Shown here: piece by piece, positions 32,601 to 56,357 of the stretch
How positions within the stretch are numbered: the stretch's first letter is position 1
How the letters are laid out: every line of letters starts with the position of its first letter
Assembly (NCBI GenBank): GCA_032191485.1
Contig: JAVDOI010000019.1
Coordinates: 5,577,655 to 5,641,654, forward strand
Direction: 5' to 3'
DNA: 64,000 nt
DNA from: Leptoclinus maculatus
Taxonomy: Eukaryota > Chordata > Actinopteri > Perciformes > Stichaeidae
Made by a program: the position numbers and the translations under genes
Notes under the pieces: generated by a model
The model's input: only the letters and a program-made list of their open reading frames with translations
Told to the model about the DNA's origin: nothing
Database searches by the model: none

Positions 32601-35036
32601 GGGCTGCTAGATTAAACACGGATCCAAACCCACAGCCGGACCGCAACAAAACATTTCGGACTCAAATACAATTTATACATTTATACGAGAGGTTCACATT
32701 AGGAGCAAACGGGCTTCTGTGAGAAATCAAACCGGGAAGAATGTTGACGAGGAGCAGGGAGGTGTGTTGGCTTGTGTAGGTTTGATATAGAGATGCTTTC
32801 AGGCGATGGCACACCCAGTTAGACCCTGCTTTATAAGGCAGTCTTCACATTCCCTTTATGACTGCGTCGCTGTGACAATGTGTGTGTTGCAAGCACAGTG
32901 ATGTCACACAGATTTAATGTCCTTCGGGGACACTCGCGAGGCCTTTTGAGTTGCAGTTTTTTTTTGTGTGTGTGTTTTAAAAGAGGCAGAGGATTTATTG
33001 CGGTCGCTGCATGTGGCATTCCAAACAGAAATGCTTTTGTCAAAGCTTCGCCACCCATCTTTAAGTCTTTTCGGGCCACTTAGTTGAGCTATACTGCAGC
33101 TTTTTTCTCACGCCGCCGACAACAAGTACAGGAGGTTCGAGGACATTACGAGGAGAATAATGCTTCAATGATTGGAGAAAAGAAAACCCAGACCACGCGG
33201 CTCAGTTGTGGGTTGGTTAGGCCAATTAAACGCACCTGTTAACATTAACCTTTACATTCCTGTGCACAGATTTAAAGCGACACCACAAAAGGAGGGACGT
33301 GTCGCCCTGATCACACATCAGTCCACACTCGTGCCTCAAAGCTGAGATTTTTCTGCAGTTTTTCCCCTGGGGTTTAAAGCGCCAACCTTGAACCTTAGCC
33401 TCCTCGTTGCATGTCATTTCCCATCTCTCTCTCCCCTCATTTCCTGTCATCTATCTATTGTTAAAATATCTAATAACGGCATAAAAAAAATGCCTAAAAA
33501 CAAACATTGTTGTCCCAGAAAAATCCCCAGAGCAACGTCCCACTCAGCCTACTTTTCTATTGACTACATCGAGAAGAATATGTTTAAAACAACTTTAAAG
33601 AAGCTGCGTTTCAAACAGACTGACCTACTCTCAGCTCTTGTCCGAAGACAGTCCTCTGTCCCAGGGCGGAGCAGTTCCACCGGCCGTAGCGGAACTGGTG
33701 CTGACACTCGTTGATGCCCAGCTGAGCGCCTTCGCCGATGATGATGATGGCGTCGGGGCGACTCTGACAGAGGGCCCTCTGACGGGGGGCCAGTCCCGGT
33801 ATCTTGTTGCAGATGATGTTGGCACCTAGAGCTACCACGGAGGACAGCGCCCTGGGGCAGAGAGGAGAAACGGGGGATTAATGAGAAGGGGAATTGAGAA
33901 CAGATGAGGAGACATGGAGAAAGAAAAAATGTACCTGAAAACATATACGCAGCGTATCGTTTGACTTCTGGGCCCTGGTTGAACATGAATTGGCAACGAT
34001 TTTGGGACAAAATTGATGAGATTTTGTTTTTCTTTGGCTAAAGTTTTCATGACAGTTGCCAGTCTACAAATCATAAAGACAAACCCAAATAATCAAAACC
34101 AAATGAGAAGATAAGAGCAGACTCCCATCATGTGTAAATCTAATGGACCTTCATAAAGACATGTAAGGGAACAATAGTTAATTTGGGCCCAAATCCAGTT
34201 CATTTCTGTCTGCCTCTCTCTCTTTCTCGCCGTGTTACAGAAAACATGAACCACCACAGCTATTTAAAGTTTCAGGGCCTGCCCTTGTTATGAATGAGAG
34301 GCATGTATGGTGCAGCAATCATTCGCTTTGTGAGGGCCTGGGTCTTTTAATGCCATAAGAAAGAGCTCATTCCATAGGCCCGCGCCTATAGGCAGAGCAT
34401 GAAGTAGTCCAATATGTCTCTCTTTTCCATATGCGGCTTTCCAATTGTGGCTCTTGTCTTGACGAGGTGCTCCCATGACAAAGTCATTCTGGTGAACCCA
34501 TAAGAGCAGGTTATCTCATCAGCTGCCTGCACGTGTGAGAATCAGGTGGATTTAATGAGTCAAATCATCATTGACTCTTCAAAACGAGTCGATTTATGAG
34601 CAAATATGTAAATGAAAATGACATAACTGCTCGGAAAGACGTGGTAGCCCGTGATTCCATTGTGGAATAACAGGGAAACGATTACAACCACACAAGTCAT
34701 TTCCCACCAATGTTTTCAAAAGTGTGGTTAACTGAAAATAATAGTTTTTTTTTTTTCATTTCCAAAACAATCTCTTTGCAATAGCAGAACATTTAGCAAC
34801 TTCAAAAATAGATTTAATAAAACACCTGCAACAACCAGGTGCGATCAAATTTCCCGGCGCGTAATTGGCCAATTCGCGCGTAAGGCACAACTAATTGCTA
34901 GCAAACGTATACGTGTGTTTTGAGTTGACGAAGTGCGTGGATAAGAAACCTACAGGTAGCTACCGCTGGTGAGGATGAGGAAGATCTGTGGGTAGTAGAT
35001 GGACAGCAGCGCACTGCGGGACGAGATGATGAGCAT
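29207..35036 (-). CDS. wnt7b: Wnt7b signalling protein
   Basis: Wnt7b is a secreted lipid-modified ligand for Frizzled/LRP; with Reck and Gpr124 it drives canonical Wnt signalling in brain vessels, and it acts in lung and kidney development. Four minus-strand exons join in phase to 353 residues (human 349): 35036-34954, 33851-33625, 30676-30405, 29686-29207 (stop 29207-29209). Segments nearly identical to human Wnt7b include SSVVALGANIICNKIPGLAP, DAREIKKNARRLMNLHNNEA, CKCHGVSGSCTTKTC, and the C-terminal CNCKFHWCCFVKCNTC and EVFTCK. Ser210 in CHGVSGSC is the expected palmitoleoylation site. I favour wnt7b over wnt7a from the sequence and because it adjoins atxn10. Which teleost paralogue (a or b) it is cannot be decided here. 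Confidence 0.93.
29687..30404 (-). other. wnt7b intron 3
   Basis: A GT-AG intron of 718 bases with no recognisable insert. Confidence 0.7.
30405..30676 (-). CDS. wnt7b: wnt7b exon 3
   Basis: This 272-base exon runs from the phase 1 acceptor CTCCAG to the donor GTAATG in phase 0. It codes for SREAAFTYAITAAGVAHAVT, the CGCDREKQGYHDQEEGWKWGG segment and the end of the helical N-terminal domain (NEAGRK). Confidence 0.95.
30677..33624 (-). other. wnt7b intron 2
   Basis: This intron of 2948 bases contains a C run at 31245-31263 and further C and A homopolymers near 31927 and 32290. No coding exon is supported; open frames on both strands have no domain. Confidence 0.6.
33625..33851 (-). CDS. wnt7b: wnt7b exon 2
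   Basis: This 227-base exon goes from the acceptor GCCCCAG (phase 2) to the donor GTCAGT (phase 1). It codes for ALSSVVALGANIICNKIPG through GINECQHQFRYGRWNCSALG to FGQELRVG, the most conserved N-terminal part of Wnt7 proteins. The NCS sequon in RWNCS is the usual N-glycosylation site. Confidence 0.95.
34954..35036 (-). CDS. wnt7b: wnt7b alternative first exon
   Basis: On the minus strand, ATG at 35036-35034 begins MLIISSRSALLSIYYPQIFL and continues to SGSYL at the phase 2 donor GTAGGT. Only this donor, not the nearer GCG/GTAGCT one, keeps the frame into ALSSVVALG of exon 2. The hydrophobic stretch can serve as a signal peptide. The textbook vertebrate Wnt7b start (MHRNFRKW...) differs, and I did not find it in the window. 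I recall mammalian alternative Wnt7b isoforms with a similar YYPQIFLILTSGSYL start, so this appears to be an old alternative promoter. Confidence 0.82.
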
Positions 35037-47500
<12,464 letters not shown>

Positions 47501-47985
47501 GGTAAATTTACTAAAGCAAATAGTGCCTTTTAGATCCGCGGAGGGGGCTGGAGGTGGGGGGGTGGGAGTGAGGCAGCCCTTAATAATCATCTCAACACAG
47601 CCTAGTTTTTGCAGGTTCTTCGTTGTGATGTTGCTTTTCTTTTCTCCTCCGATAGGAGACATTAAATAAGATAAGCCCGATAGTGCAGGCTGCTGCTGCT
47701 GCTGCTGCTGCACAGCCGGGCTGGTTGTGTAACGGGAGGCTTCACCTCAGCTGAACCTGACGCATCTGGTTCATCGGCGGCGAAGGACGCGCGGCGCAGT
47801 CTGCAGCCTGTGTCCCCACTGAACCGAGCTGGAGGGCTGCGGAGAGACACGCAGAGAGAGAGAGAGAGAGAAGGGGGGAGGAGGAGGGGGAGAGAGACAC
47901 AACTCTTCCGTGGCCGGTAGCTGCTCACGGATACGGTCTCCCAGCACTTCCAACATGACTGCATTTTCAACTTCCCAGCCTACAA

Positions 47986-48143
47986 ATGTCGCTTTGTGCT
48001 CTATTTTTTATTTTTATTTTAAGCTCTTTTTGTGCCCAGAGAGAATGGAAGACGAGCCGCCGTATAGAAGATATAAAGCCCGCGGACTGGGAGTTGGACA
48101 CCCAGCAGGAAGAGACCAGCCAACTTGAACTCGAGACCTGTCG
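47986..48143 (+). CDS. Possible first coding exon of an unrecognised secreted protein
   Basis: ATG at 47986 starts a convincing signal peptide (MSLCALFFIFILSSFCAQ, with a cleavage-type Cys-Ala-Gln end). A charged stretch follows (REWKTSRRIEDIKPADWELD) that ends at ETC before the donor GTGCGT at 48144. The exon would end in phase 2. The sequence upstream (47690-47960) is GC-rich with a (CTG)n-like run and a GA tract, which suits a promoter or 5' UTR. A candidate second exon with matching phase is at 52536-52592. I recognise no family. It could be a real small secreted protein gene or a chance open frame. Confidence 0.35.
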
Positions 48144-51100
48144 GTGCGTAGTCTTAAATTTACCCTTTTCTCTTTGTGAGGCGACTTATTTATTTTTAGC
48201 GGTTTGCGTAAAGTGCGTAAAAATGACAACGATGGTCTGTTTTTTGAGCGTACGCATGTAGCGATATCAGTGGATATTGACACTGTTGTGACTGAACCGA
48301 CCCACGGTCCTTGAGGGGAAGTTTCCATGGTGCTAAAAACAAGCGCTCTCGGAATAACTGTTTAACAGTTTAACATAATCGTCTGTACATTTGCGAACAG
48401 TCCCCACGTGAAGACGAAACGGTCGCCACACCGTAAATTCTCCCTCGCAGTACAAGCATTAGACGTCGCCTTTTCGTGCCCTACTTTCCCTTCGCGGAGA
48501 GGCATAATCTCTCCCTTTGTTGTCCCCGATGCAAACAGAGATAGACGGCCGGGCAGATCACGTCAATACAGCTGGGGGGGGAAAAAAAACATCACCGCTC
48601 TCCAAGTGAGCAATTTACAGGATTTCAGCAAAATGTGCATTTAATTAGAAAAGCGGCGTCTCGCGAGCTGCTCACTCAGAGATAATAAGTGTATGTAAGA
48701 CATGAGAACATATGGCAGAGCTGTGCGGTTTCCCCCGCTGTGTCACTGTGGTTTCCCTCAGAGAAGTTTTTGATGAAATTAATTCATTGAAATGTGAGAG
48801 GAGCTAACTCAGCAGTAGCTGGATGTGTTTGTAATGATTAAAAGGCCTGTGTGAGCTCCCTGACTGTCTCTCAGGTGTACACTGCAGCTTCTTTAAAATA
48901 CAAAAATATGTTTTGAAAAAGATAGAAATCTACATCCTTTAAAAGGAATTAAAGCGAGGATGCACGTGATCATATTTATTTGGCGTGTGTGCTTGAACAG
49001 TCATAACAGAAGCTGCACATTCATCCGGTAGGACATTTAGATGTTCACGCAAGAGAACAGAACAAATACGTAGTGTTTTTAGATTCATAAATAATTTATT
49101 TTGTTGCCTAAATCTTTTCTTCGTGGGGCTACAGAATATTCACTGAGAAAATGTCCCTAAAAATACTTAGTGCGGGTCATCGTCTTTCTCTGAGCAACAA
49201 AAGCAAATATGCTACAGTGCTTTTTAGATGGTAGAAACATTATTACTTTGCAATAGAATCACATTATTGTTCATGCTGCATGAAAATGCAGGATTTAAAT
49301 AGTGCGTGTCCACCTTTACAGCACGTTTCACGTTATTTGTGAGATTCAGACGTCTCCTTTTAGGGCCGTTGTCTCAGATCATGCCCCAGATATTGTTCAT
49401 GCCAGAGATAACTTTTACCCAAGTTCAAATGTGGCACCCACACACACACACACACCACACTATCATCTACATTATCTACAGGGCTTGCTCGTCCTTTCGG
49501 GTCATATCTGGCATAGTGCACATCTGCCCGTGTATTTCTGCTTGATCTGGGTGTGTTTGTTTGTGCTCTCAAAACTCCGTATGCAGGCTGGCCCGGCTGG
49601 CCCGGATAAGATTCTGCTCAAACCCGGAGTGTCGAAATTGCAATGCAGTTTCCTAAAAAAAGATCTGCGTTGGCTGACAGAAACGTGGTGTTGTGCTACT
49701 ACCACATTCTCTCCCCCTCCATGTCTCTTTCACTGGAAAGAGGAACAGAGCTGTCGGAAGCCGAAATACGAACAGGGTCCGAATGACCTTTTGGTCATGT
49801 ATTAATACCCTGGTCTGGCATGTTTATAAAGCGCTATTACCGCTATAAACAGGAAAATGCCATTGTGCCTTCAAGAAAATGGAGCAGAAACACAGGTGGC
49901 CCTCAGACAATGGGCCGAGGCTCATTTCTCCACGGGGACGGGAGAAAGCACGTGGCTGCAGAGTGAACATTGGCGTGATTATCGTCTGATTTACCCCCGC
50001 CGCCCTGTAGCTCAGAGCCCCGTTGTGGGCCGTACTGGCAGTGGCCAACAGGGAGAAGAGATGATTCTCCCAAAAATGTCTCTCATTTGCTTTCAGAACA
50101 GCTTCACCCTCCCTCCCGCTCTCCCTCCCGCTCTCTCATATCTCACGCAATTGATTGAAACCCTAAACGGCAAGATCGGGCCGAGCGCAATCCAGCCTTT
50201 CTATGAATAGTTGATTGGATGTGATGGAGATGTGGTGTGTTGTTTCTTTAAGGGCATTTCAGGTCACAGGGTGGGAGGCGGTGGGGGGGGATTTTCGGTG
50301 TGCACGGCTGATACTGCAATGTGGCGTGTTGTGCTGTCCCATCCTGAGCTGTGTTGAAGCGCACAGAGACTCCTGTCACTCCCTAATCAGGTCATCTGGT
50401 GTTTTGAGAACGCGAGCACGTACCGCTTTAGTTTCGGCCCCTGAAAGGACTTAAAAGGTGGTTTTCTGAGCACTTTTTTAAAACACACATCATTTATTTC
50501 GTCGTGTGTCTGCACCACCATGTCGTGTTCTAAGCTGCACAGATGGATGGTGTATTAACAGTAGGAGCAGTGGGCGTCCGTCACCGATTCTTTCAATAAT
50601 GTGGCAAGCCACGAGCTTACAGTATAGTGTGTAGCTAGTGCGTATTTCCAAGTGCAACAAGCGTTTGTATGTGTGTGTGTGCATGTCTGTTGCTCCGGTA
50701 TGCCTTTGCTGTCCCCAGCAAACACTTCACGTTTTAAATCTCTGCACATCTCAGTGCAGGGCATTTAAGTGCTTGACCTAATTTCTCTGGCAACTAAGAA
50801 TCCACTAGTGAAGGCCTTCCTCTGTGTGTATCTGAGTGTGTGCGTATGTGCGCACGCGCGTGTTGCTCTGGGTGTTTCCTCCTCGCTTTTCTAACAGGAA
50901 GCTGATGTGGAGTTCAACTGAGGACAAGGAAAAGGCCTTTTCTTTCCACTGTGAATCATTTCAGAGAGAGAGAAAAAAAAATGAAAAAAGAGAGGGGAGA
51001 AAAAAAGGCCGCTGCATTGATTCAACCCTCTGCAATCTGTCCTGCTTCTCTCTCTCTCTCTCTCTTCTTCCCTCCCTCTCTTCCCTCTCTATACCGTATT

Positions 51101-52535
51101 GTCTGTTTCAGCTTTTTTTTCTCACTCTTTCCTTTATTTCTAGTTCTACTGATGTCGGATAGACAGCAGCGTTCTGGGGGGAATCGGCGGGTTTATGGAG
51201 AGTTCATGAGTGCTGTGAGAGGATGGGGAGGGGGGGAGAGGAAAGGAGAGACGAAAAGCAAATGAAGCAGAGCTCTGTGGGGAGCAGTGCAGGTTCTTCC
51301 GGTTCACTTTCAACATACCCACAGCAAAAAGAGGCAAAAAAATATATAAAAAAACACCTACACAAACTGTAGCACTGGATTTATTAAGGCCAGCTTTGAG
51401 GCACTAGGAAGGATTCTGAAGCCCTTTGTATTCCTTAAAGCTGTAATAATATGGACAGAACAAAAGCCCAAAATAACTGATAAACCCTTCTGGGTGAAAA
51501 AATATTTAAGTAGATTTCCTGTCGTAGCCACAATGCCAAAGAACAAGCATGGTTGAAAGCTGATATCCCTAACTGTAATCATGTGTTGGACATGGAATTA
51601 TTAGCTTTTAAGGTAACTGAGTTTGAATTTGTTCTCAGACACATTTCATGTTCAATGAAACTCCAACGCAGGCCAAGACAAATTGTTGAAACGGCATTAC
51701 CTGAACCCCAATTGTAGATAATCTAATTTTCAAGGTTTCCTGTGCATATTGCAGTGGAAAGGGGAATTTTTCAGAATTAAATAAAAGCAGATATTCTAAC
51801 TGAAACCACTCAGCCTCTATCATGAGTTTGCAAAATCTTTAACTAGTTGGTAGTAGGACAGACACACTGCTGCTGCAGCACGACAGAAATACGAAGTATA
51901 GAAACACACTCAGGTACACATGGGGCGAAGCTGTTACTGACTTTGTGCTTCGACCTTCCAAAGGGAAACGTTTTATTACTCTACAGTCTGAATAGACACA
52001 TTTTAATGTGGAATGGCTGCTCCTGTTTCCGTCTCAGTCGTCTCGGAGCAGAACTACATTCTCCAGCTTGTCTGTTTCTTTTCACGTACATTTCCTTTAT
52101 TGTGTTTGTTGAATAAAGGAAAGCTTAGAATCATAGTAGCTCTTACCCTGATTCAGCTCATCAGAGTTCTTAATGAAAATAAAAGTGTCTTTGATATTTT
52201 GTAAATGAATCATTACATGAATGTTATTAATGATTAATGATTTTAATTTTTTTTTTTCTACAAACATAACTCACGGTTGAAAAGACTGACTACATTCCAG
52301 CTGGTTCTCTGCCCGACAGCACCGACATGTAACAGCAGAAAGGATCCAGTAAGAATGTCCTGGCTCGGCTTTGCACTGGCACACTGTGGGACGACAAAGC
52401 ACCACACGTCCTCGTCAATCATTGATTCCCATCGCTGTATTTAACAGTGCAGGTCGCAACAACAGAACGTGGCGTTCCACACAGTTTTTTATTCGTCATT
52501 TGAGTCTCTTTCTGTGTCTTGTGTTTTCGGTGCAG
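48144..52535. other. No recognised gene (intron of the candidate secreted gene, if real)
   Basis: About 4.4 kb with short repeats only: (AC)n near 49440, a polypyrimidine tract near 51045-51065 and A/T runs. A 167-codon open frame at 49302-49805 has no domain and no splice context. Confidence 0.5.
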
Positions 52536-52592
52536 GGCAAGTGAGGACACAAGTAGACGTGGAGCTACAAGACCTCAGATACTGCGATGCAG
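52536..52592 (+). CDS. Possible second exon of the candidate secreted gene
   Basis: A 57-base stretch lies between the acceptor TCGGTGCAG and the donor GTAAAC. Joined to 48143 in phase 2 it reads RASEDTSRRGATRPQILRC with no stop. A second frame of the same stretch is also open, so the reading is not decisive. Support is limited to splice-like ends and phase agreement. Confidence 0.25.
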
Positions 52593-53935
52593 GTAAACAC
52601 ATTTTCTAACACAAAAGCTACTTTATTATGGAGCCTAATTATGCAGCGTTGCAATTATTATTATTATTATAATTATTATTTATGTGTAGTGCATTGATTT
52701 GACCCATTTGGCTTTATGCTTTTCTCTCAGCCAGGCACCTTGAAACATACATTGTTAATCAGGACTAAACCTGGTTAAATGAAGTTTGAAGAATACAATG
52801 GAATCTGATCTAGAAAATCTGCATTTCTTAATAATATCACTGCAGTTTCATAATCGAATGCACACTCTGGGCATCCTTCCCCAGCTCTTGTGAAATCACG
52901 AGTGATAACAAGACAGAAAATAAGACTCTCTGTCCAATGTTTCAGTACAGCCAATTTTATTTTAACAGACCATAATAAGCAGAATCAGATCTGCAACACC
53001 GTCGGCACTCTTTCCCAGTGAAGGAGAACGATGCCTGGCTTTAGTTTTGGAGCGTCCTAATTATGTATAAACTTATGACCATCGTGGATTTTATGAAAGG
53101 AGACTCTCTGGGGTATAATAAAATAGTGGTGCGATAATTTTAGATTTGTATTCTTTGCCTTGAAGTTGATCCTAACAATGCGACGTCTTTGACTCTTCAT
53201 AATTCAGACCACATATGTTGGATTATTTATTTATGAATTTATGCTTTTTGAAAATGTGGTTTTGAGAGAAATAACTTGTTAATCAATAGGAACAGATTTT
53301 GTAGTTTTAAGTAGTTTATTGTGTTTGTTTTAACTCGCATTGACTACCAGATGGAAGGAGTTAACTGGTGCGGACAGTATGAATCCAGCAGTATAACATT
53401 AATATCAGGCTCTGGGTTCACTTAAGCTGCTGGAAACTTGATGCTCCTCTTAATCTTCTGTGTTCCCGAGGTGATAAAAAACATCTTCCACACATATGAT
53501 AGTGTCACATGCATACAGTATTCTGTATGTAAGGCTTCACTGAAGCCAGAGTATTTAATGCTTGTGTCAGATGAAATATTCAACTAACATATCTCAGCTT
53601 AATATGTACATGTCAAAATAAGTTGCCAGAATATTAGATGAAAGACTTTCACTCAAGAAAAAAAGCAGAATTGGGAAATTTTCATTAAATGCTTTTAATG
53701 TTGTGTTATTAAAGTTCTGTAACATGATGCTTTTTTTTAGTCTTAGTAATATTAAAGATATTTTATGGCAAATAACTAAAGCCAACATGGTGTCAAGGCT
53801 CTGTGAAAACAGTTCAAACCCAAAAGCACGACCGGTAAAATAAAAAGGTTCACCAGAGTTTTTGTCAGAAAAAATGTTCGGCCCTGCGATATTCACAGCT
53901 GTGACGTTACAGGTGACTTCAAATTCATCGTGTGT

Positions 53936-53981
<46 letters not shown>

Positions 53982-54140
53982 CACACACTTGCTAACGTTA
54001 CGCACACGACATACACGAGTTGTTGCTTAAAGGATCTTACAACTAGTATAGGCGGGGAGTACATTTTTCAATACACTGTTGGAAAAACCCTGATTCAAGT
54101 GGGCTGTCCTTCACATGCTCGATTCAGGAGACATTAAAGT
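52593..54140. other. AT-rich stretch with a (TC)n run
   Basis: There is no supported exon. A pure TC run lies at 53940-53979, directly before the gypsy-derived region. Confidence 0.55.
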
Positions 54141-54290
54141 GTGGGATGGATCCGCATGAAGCGAGACAATCAAAGAGCCCGTTTGATCACCTTGGAGATG
54201 CGGAAGGGGCTCGTAAAGGGAGCACTGTGCAGGGATGTAGCGAAGGACCAGAGGGATGCTCCGATTGGCCCTTTGGACTGCAGGTGGAAT

Positions 54291-54680
54291 CTAGAGAAAA
54301 GGCGACATCCTCAAAACTCTCCCCAGAAACGAGATTAATTTAGGTCGCCATTCAGAGACAATGTCTCTGGGGAGACTAGGCAGGCGAAAAACATGTTGCA
54401 CAGCTCGGCTGTCTCTTTGGCTGTGGGTAACTTGGGCAGAGGAATGAAATGAGCAGTTTTGGAAAAAAGGGTCAACAAAAATGACTGGGTTACCATCAGA
54501 AGGAGGCAGACCGATGACAAAGGCCAGGGAGATGTTAGGAACAGGCAGCAGAAATGCTTGCGAGGAGAGACGGTGTGTGCATCCAACCCCAGGATGACGG
54601 GCCAGACCAAAAGGTGAATAGCAGGACAACCACTGTGAGCTGGATGTTCTTTTGTTCGAATACCCAGGAGACTGCTCCAA
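54291..54680 (-). pseudogene. Decayed Ty3/gypsy integrase fragment
   Basis: The minus-strand frame contains VIGLPPSDGNPVIFVDPFF and a following phosphate-rich helix region (AKETAEL-like in the neighbouring frame, AVQHVFRL here). These are typical of the catalytic core of Ty3/gypsy integrases. The frame switches at least once and the N- and C-terminal parts are missing. It lies downstream of the reverse-transcriptase fragment on the same strand, in the usual pol order. Confidence 0.75.
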
Positions 54681-54744
54681 TGGTGGAGTTAGGGAGGATC
54701 TCCACTGGCAGTGTCCTCGGACTGGAACAGGTGGGACTGAAGTT

Positions 54745-55147
54745 TTAAAATTGAGGTAAGTTTAGGAAGGGATCTGTGGTGAAACAATGCTCTGAGGGTC
54801 TTCTCTGCAGACTTGGAGCAGATGAAGGGAGTATTCTAAGGGCATTAAAAGGGGCTGCCACACATCTGCAGTTGGGGACGGGCCAGCCTGTAACTGTCCT
54901 GACCTTGGTGGAGTCCACCTGAATGCTGCCTGCAGTGGCAATGAACCCAAACAAACAGCTGGTTCTCCTTTAATAGACACACTGCACATGTTCCTTCTGC
55001 ATGAGCATTGGTCAGACCAAAAGGCATCACCAGATATTTGTGGCCACTTGGTGTGTTAGAATCCTCTAGGTGATAAGCATTCTTTAGGCCAAGCTGAGAA
55101 AATGAGTGATGCAGATGGGAAGCGAGGGATTTGTCCTGTTTGTCCAC
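54745..55147 (-). pseudogene. Decayed Ty3/gypsy reverse-transcriptase fragment
   Basis: On the minus strand, KNAYHL and YLVMPFGLTNA are hallmarks of Ty3/gypsy reverse transcriptase. A second frame shortly after contains MFGFIATAGSIQVDSTKVRT and a VTGWPVP stretch, the junction towards RNase H in this family. The active-site region is broken by frameshifts, and most of RNase H and the upstream gag/protease are absent. It is a dead retrotransposon relic, nearest in type to teleost gypsy elements. Confidence 0.8.
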
Positions 55148-55899
55148 AACGAAGAAGCTCTTGAGAGATCTGGAAACTCAGATGCGGAGGAATCACTAGG
55201 AGTAGGAGACAGGACGGACCAGAAACCGTTGACAGTATGGGGGTCAGCAGTTGTTTTATTGGCGTGACGAGACGAGCCGGATTTCCGCCACCTAGTGTAT
55301 TACAAGCCTGGCGACCTGTAACATTAGCGAATGTGTGTTGTAGAGAAAGGGAGAGCGTGTGTGTGACGACGGTGAGTATGAAGTTAGCAGTAACGCTATA
55401 GTTATGACCGTAGCAGTGTAGTGTGTGTTTAGTTTATTACAACTCCTCAAGACCCAATCCAAGTTCCTGCGTCTTGCTTGCCGCCTGCTGATTAAAGTGC
55501 GGGGGGGTTAGCTCGAAGTTAGCGACAACTTCAACCCGGGCTCGCTTAAGATGGACTGATTTTTAAGGTGGATCAAATGTTCTCATTCTAGTGACAAGGC
55601 ACTTCTAGGGGTTTTGGTGGAGTGCGACACTTAGTGGTAAAATTCGGTACACCGGTCCGGTGTTTGGCTCAATATTAAACCGGTTTGAAAATGTTTACGC
55701 TGGCCCAATCCAACCAATCGATGTGCAGATGTCTGACAAGACAAAAGATCTGCGACCGTATTCACAAACACTCTGAGAATACTCTCAGAGAGCTCCTAAC
55801 TTAGAGGCATGGTTGACCCCGTTGCTAGGTTTGACGCATTCTTTTAAAGAGTTGTGACTGGTTGATTAAAAAAATTAGGAGGAACTCTTTATACTAGGA

Positions 55900-56357
55900 C
55901 GTTTTATGAATACGGCCCCAGGCCGGTAAAATTAGAAGTTTGAGTTTACGCAAGAACAAAAAACAGGCAAAAGTCAAACCCAGGAAGGCAGGGAAGATAA
56001 GGCCAACTTATCCAATATGGGATCAGGCGAGAGAGCACGAGTCCAAAAGGCAGGCAGGAGGTCATAACAGGCAAAACCCAGGCAGGCGGAGAAAATGTCT
56101 GAAACACTAAGGCAGAAGCTCAGAAGCGTTCTGTCTGGGAATGAATATAAGTGGGCCGGTATATACAGTAAGTTACTGTGCTGCTGGGGAAATGGGAACA
56201 GGTGTGCAGGTGGGCGGGGGAGGTCAGATCATAGGGAATGGCCCCGAACAGGAGTTGCTGCAGTGGGATTTCAAGATGGCAGAGAGAGTTTGAACAAGGC
56301 AGGAGGAAAAAGCAGACAAGGAAAATGTGAGAGGAGGAATTGGATAACATTGTGACA
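55900..56357 (-). mobile_element. Possible gypsy LTR remnant
   Basis: In minus orientation the block begins TGTCACAATG near 56357, resembling the TGTCAC start of many fish gypsy LTRs. It contains a TATA-like word near 56148 and a stretch of GCCTGCC-type words (about 56040-56090) that I associate with such LTRs. It lies upstream of the reverse-transcriptase fragment in the expected direction. I cannot define its 3' end or find a matching partner LTR, so this is tentative. Confidence 0.35.

Noticed and set aside
33564..34010. Open frame of 148 codons overlapping wnt7b exon 2
   Set aside because: It is in another frame over exon 2 and runs into both introns; the Wnt7b frame is clear.
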